Part shown: piece after piece, positions 59,274 to 64,000 of the stretch
Numbering within the stretch: the first letter of the stretch is position 1
Layout of the letters: each line of letters begins with the position of its first letter
NCBI RefSeq assembly: GCF_014356525.2
Contig: NC_052507.1
Location: forward strand, 55,703,347 to 55,767,346
Source of the DNA: Nilaparvata lugens
Lineage: Eukaryota; Arthropoda; Insecta; Hemiptera; Delphacidae
Direction: 5' to 3'
DNA length: 64,000 nucleotides
Notes under the pieces: generated by a model
The model's input: only the letters and a program-made list of their open reading frames with translations
Told to the model about the DNA's origin: nothing
Databases searched by the model: none
Made by a program: the position numbers and the translations under genes

Positions 59274-61289
59274 ATCAATGATTGTTATTTTCTTCTACAA
59301 TGTTTGAAAAATAATTTCATTATTTTATCATTTGGAATATCAACTTTGAAATATCAATGTAGGCCTATGTATTGGTTGATGACATAAAAATGTTCAGGAG
59401 ACACAAACAAAAACATTTTCAACTTTAGCTGTGACTTGTACATTGACGGGACTCATAATTTGCTATTGTTTCTATTGATAACAACTTCAAAACTCTTGTC
59501 ACTTCATAATATTAACAACTCTGTTTGAGTTCTGCTCTCCAAATTGGCACCAAATCATTGCTCTCACATTCATTGAATCATGTTCTAACAAAAGCAGTTA
59601 TATTTGTTATAATGCGATCATCAGTGATGGCAGCAGGAAGTGTTGAATTGAGCATTGTTCAACTTATTATTGATATTATTATCAATGATACTGATGGAAA
59701 CTTTGTCAAAACATTTAATCAACTTACTCAGTTTGCTATTCAACTATCAAACACATCATTAGTCATTAAGGGGGAAAAGATAGTGAATATTGGAACTATA
59801 AAATGACCTGTTCCTTGATCTTGACAGTATTTCACTTAATCCAGCACTCTTTGTGCCTGGTGTGATCACATTATGATCACATGCTACAGCATCAAAATAA
59901 TTTGCTTAGAATGCTGGGAGCTTTATAAATTCTACTTTCCTTGCCCTACTACCGTAGGTGGGGGAAGTGTTGATTCCACAAAACCATGAAGGTACCCTAA
60001 TTCCATGATTGGTTTTCATCTAGGTTTTGAGGCCTCTTGGTGTCGTGAAAAACGTGTTTTTCTACTATCTTTGCACATCCTCCCTGGTAATAGGAGTATT
60101 TCTTTTGAAAAATACAGTTTCAAAGCCACCTGAGACCTTTAAAGTGGTTAAAATATCGAAACACTTCGAATAATACTAGAATTATTATGAACTATAAAAC
60201 TTAGTAGCTTCTCCCCACCCCTATCCATAATCCTAATCTCATATTATAATAATATTATGATGTCTATATTTGGATTTGCAGCCGTTCCTACCTCAACTTC
60301 TAAAAATGTTCTTGAATACATGTCGGATAAGCCTCATCTATTGTTCCAGAGTAAAATAAAATGAAGCAACATAATGGCAAGGAAAGTAGTGTGTGTCCCG
60401 CACCAGATTTTTCATAGTCGGTTTGCATGTCATAACATTATGAAAGAAGTATTTCATGTATTATGAAATTGATGTTGAATTACGCATCAGGTGTGGACGG
60501 TATACGGCTGACTAAAGTTTTATTGTAGAATCAATATCTTTCCATTTATTCAACTATATAACGATGTAATTGGCATCCAATAATTATGCTATTCTCAGCA
60601 TTCAACAGCAAGGTGACAGGAAATATCTAATCAGCCAATTGCTGAATGATTTTGTTTACTGTTGTGATCATTTGGTCACGCCAGGTGCTAGCGGGGTCAA
60701 AATTATTCTCGCTCAAACATGCAGTAATAGCATATATGTTCTTTTCCTATGAACTTTATCCTGCAAAAAGTTTCCAATATTTGGAGATTGAAGCTGGATA
60801 TTATGTCCAGGGAGTTTTTAATGAACAACCTGTTACCCAGTTGAGTTGATGCGAGTGAGAATTTGGATGATGAAGTTGACGGAGAGGATGTTGAAAATCT
60901 CTTAACGTGGGTTCACTCAGTTGAAGTTATCACGAATTATCCATAATAATTCATTGATGATAATTATTTGAAAGGTTTTAGCTGGCGTAAGGTAGTATGG
61001 GATAAAATAGAGTGTAAGGATTTTAAAATCAGTTCAAATAGAACAATTTATTCATCCTATTGCTTCGAAAAATCAATTATGGATAAAAGACAGAGTTGAA
61101 AGAGGATACGTCAGAGTTTGATGTGAAAGTCTATACCGAAATAATTGTTCACTTCTTACCGCCCAAATTGGATTTATTCATTATAATATAATAAGTTATG
61201 ATATATTCAATGAATGATAAAAATCTTATTACCGGTAACTGATATTCCACTGATGAGTTGCAAGAATTAATGAAATTTGATTTGAAGAA
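59274..61289. other. Gene-free stretch
   Basis: Frames at 59525-59806 and 60570-60849 lack domains and splice support. Confidence 0.3.
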
Positions 61290-61290
61290 A

Positions 61291-61322
<32 letters not shown>
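61290..61322. repeat. (TA)n microsatellite
   Basis: About 16 TA units. Confidence 0.9.
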
Positions 61323-61325
<3 letters not shown>

Positions 61326-61471
61326 CTATAGAGATAGACCTTTTGTGAAAAGCGTCTTATGGATATACTCTGGACTACGCTTATCAGTGGAGTGTTACCC
61401 AGTGCACGCCAGGTGTGATTATTTGAACACCAGTGGTATCTCGAGTCTCAGTGAATGTGTGGTTTTTATTT

Positions 61472-61754
61472 TTTTATTTATTCAATTATTCAGAATTATA
61501 CAACTTACAGAAAAGTACCACAGGCTAACTTACGCCCAAAACGGTTCCAAAATTATTCTAAATTATACAACACAGTCGAAATAATAATGTAGCTAGAGGT
61601 TATGTTACTTCAAAATTCTTCAATTACTCACTCAATTTACAATACTTACACACAAAAATCATTATTAAATTAAAAAAAATACTTCTAAATTGAATTAATT
61701 ACAAATAATTGGAAAATTCAAAACTTTGAATAAACTATGAAATTTTGGGACCGA
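61472..61754 (-). repeat. Interspersed repeat (copy of 44676-44955)
   Basis: Same orientation and length as the copy in gene A intron 2, with small indels. Confidence 0.7.
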
Positions 61755-63539
61755 AAAGACGAACACAGTCTGGTTAATACTCTACATGGAATTGTTTCCG
61801 TGATCACACCATATAATAAATTATGTTGATGTTTCATAAGAATAGGAAAGAGAAAAACTTGGTGCTAAAGGTTTAATCTCAACACTATTATTTATATGAA
61901 GTGAGGAATAGCCTACAAATGAAAATGACCCGCAAATTTTGCAATCAAAATTAGGATGCCACAATTAAATTACTTGATATTCACGAGCACGCTTCAATTA
62001 CGCAATTCAACAAGAAACACTTCAGTCAGAGTTGATACACTTCCTGAGGATATGCAGGAACAATAAGTCGACATCCAATGCGATTCCCAAGCGTAATCAG
62101 AGTCTCCAAATACAATGATTGAAGATTTTTGGTTGACATATTCTCCTCTTCACCATCAAGTTTGTTTAGAATCTTTGAAGCAACTAAATAAGTTATCTTG
62201 AACGTTGTGACATTCTGCTCCAGGGAGAGCATGGACAACACAAAAAATGGATAAATGTATGAAGGTTCTCACTTTTATGGGTACATGAATATATGCCCCT
62301 CCGTGTGATATTAAAACTGAGAATTTATTCATTTCTGAATTTGGACGAATTTCGTCCAAGGGATTGAGGTTATGTCTGTATGACTTAAGATTACCTGATT
62401 CTGATTTTGAATAGATATTATGGAACCCTGAAGAGGATAACCATATAAAATATTCTGAGAAAAATAATGTGTAAGCTGTAATAATTACTGAGGTTACTGA
62501 GATAAATTTTGTGCGTGTCACATACAAGGCAACAGATAAAGAGATTTTTTATTTGGTCAGAGTCAACGGCTTATACTGATAAACACACCTTGATCTCTTA
62601 TATGGGCCGAGAAATTTGTAGGTTATCCCAGATTTGGGATTGGAATATTTCAAATGTAATGAGCTCAAATAAAGCAATCTTAAAACAATAACCTGTTTGT
62701 TGTTCTGATAAAGAGCCAATGCAACCTGAACAAAGATATAGATCACAAATCCATGTATGATTGTGTCTCTCACTGCTATCAGAATTAATAATGAGTACTT
62801 TATTGAATAAATATAATTTCTAAAAAGAGGTTCGAGTACAGAATATAATCTAATGTGCAATTTATAATTTAATAATTATTTATAAATCAAAAGAAAATAA
62901 TATAATAAAATGATAGTTACAGGGTTGTGAGTTCTGCTTTGTAGTAGCTTGATCGATAAACAGATTATAAATTAATTCAACTTAATAATGATTATTATGA
63001 TGTAGATTAACATTGAATTCTCCCTGATAGAAATCTGGTCATGACCATTGATTTTCTCGAGAATTTATATCGCTTATGAATCGTAGATGGGCCCCAATTT
63101 ATTTACAAGAAGAATAACTCACGCGACTCTGAAAAAGTTTTCCTTTTTCCTTGGTTCGCAAATAATCATTCTTCTGCCATGTGCTGGATTTTCTGGCCTC
63201 CAAGTAGAACGTGTTGCTGGTATATTACTCGGCGATTCATGTAGATTCAATCGGGTATTTAACGTTAATGATTATTTTTACAGACAAAAGGAACTTTACA
63301 ATTAACAATTATGAAACACAAACAATTTACGTTAAATTTTACAACAAAATGCAAGTTTACTAAGAACATGTGACTAGGGCAAGGTCAGTGCTGGAGAAGA
63401 AGTCTTCTTCCTCGAATTGAGCTTACAATTCTTTGAATCTCTATGTTTCTAATTTGCATAAGAAAATTGCTAATGGTTGTAGCTTAGTGACGTAGTGCAC
63501 ACGTCATATTTTTATGAAAAATAGTTCTTAAACAAACAG
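61755..63539. other. Gene-free stretch, one weak minus-strand candidate
   Basis: Minus-strand frames at 62026-62241 and 62156-62527 overlap. One begins MLSMLSLEQNV and contains IGCRLIVPAYPQEVYQL, but I cannot assign it or find flanking exons. Confidence 0.25.
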
Positions 63540-63660
63540 CTGAAGATGTGGCTGGTAAAGCCACGAAACCTGGTTCTGTATATATTATAATAATTTATAA
63601 TAATAAAAAGTGGTTGACAATTTCAAATTTGTGTTTTCATTATGGAAAAGTACCACAACA
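63540..63660 (+). repeat. Repeat with hairpin and hammerhead-like wording
   Basis: CTGAAGATG, then a stem-loop GTGGCT-GGTAA-AGCCAC, then GAAAC, followed by GTGGTTGACAATTTC. The trailing part matches the palindromic insert in the LTRs (minus strand). Confidence 0.45.
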
Positions 63661-64000
63661 TCACTCACAACACAACTGTAAGGAAAAATAGTTCCTTTGT
63701 TTACATTCAATTCCCTGACTTACAAGACAAATAAATACATTAAAATATACATGTAATCCAATTCCAACAGTGTAGGTGAATGGCAATAATAAATAAATCA
63801 TAACAATAAAGATTTCGACACCCTGTGTTGTATCTTAACAATTCAAATTCTGGTATCCCTTTCATTGTCCTCTGATTAGTTGTTTATACAAAGAGGAATA
63901 GATCTAGCAAGATCGCTTCTATTTAATATTTATTTGTTAATAATCTAAACAATAAATTATGTAATTAAATTAAATAGTACCGTTCGTCAATGTAGACTCA
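63661..64000. other. Gene-free end of window
   Basis: AT-rich. Nothing recognised. Confidence 0.35.

Noticed and set aside
1..64000. CRISPR arrays, operons or bacterial-type systems
   Set aside because: No spaced direct-repeat arrays or ribosome-binding-site-led gene strings. Introns and transposons show nuclear eukaryotic DNA.

Overview
The window looks like nuclear DNA of an insect. It is AT-rich, crowded with repeats, and its genes are small, multi-exon and have canonical GT-AG introns. A hemipteran such as a planthopper is my guess from the general look of the repeats; nothing in the window proves the species.

Layout. 1-7.5 kb is transposon debris: a broken Ty3/Gypsy gag, a 2.8-kb element with ~730-bp inverted arms enclosing a broken endonuclease (EEP) reading frame, and the 3' end of a jockey-type LINE. 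7.5-10.4 kb holds simple repeats and a small palindrome. 10,379-24,460 is one Ty3/Gypsy LTR retrotransposon with unusually long (~3.6 kb) LTRs, a coiled-coil gag and a pol, and no recognisable env. Gag and pol lie in one frame, separated by a single UGA followed by CUA, which is a known stop-codon readthrough context. 24.5-35.8 kb has no gene I can support; it holds palindromes (one strikingly GC-rich), microsatellites and a 0.7-kb purine tract.

35.8-59.2 kb is the host-gene part: a cluster of five small secreted-protein genes that I assembled from splice sites. Each has three exons, and every intron is phase 1. Three genes (44,276-46,220; 47,007-50,157; 54,926-59,149; all minus) encode one Kazal-type domain each, with different C-terminal exons. 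The other two (35,849-39,831 minus; 40,595-44,013 plus) are a divergently transcribed pair that looks like a Kazal derivative stripped of its first four cysteines. Their matching TATA and start-site motifs suggest an inverted duplication including the promoter. Introns and spacers carry decayed exon copies, a Dong/R4-like LINE between (ATT)n tracts, tRNA-like SINE pieces and several foldback MITEs.

59.2-64 kb has interspersed-repeat fragments and no confident gene. In all five genes every exon junction, coding length and stop codon is mutually consistent, but there is no transcript evidence.
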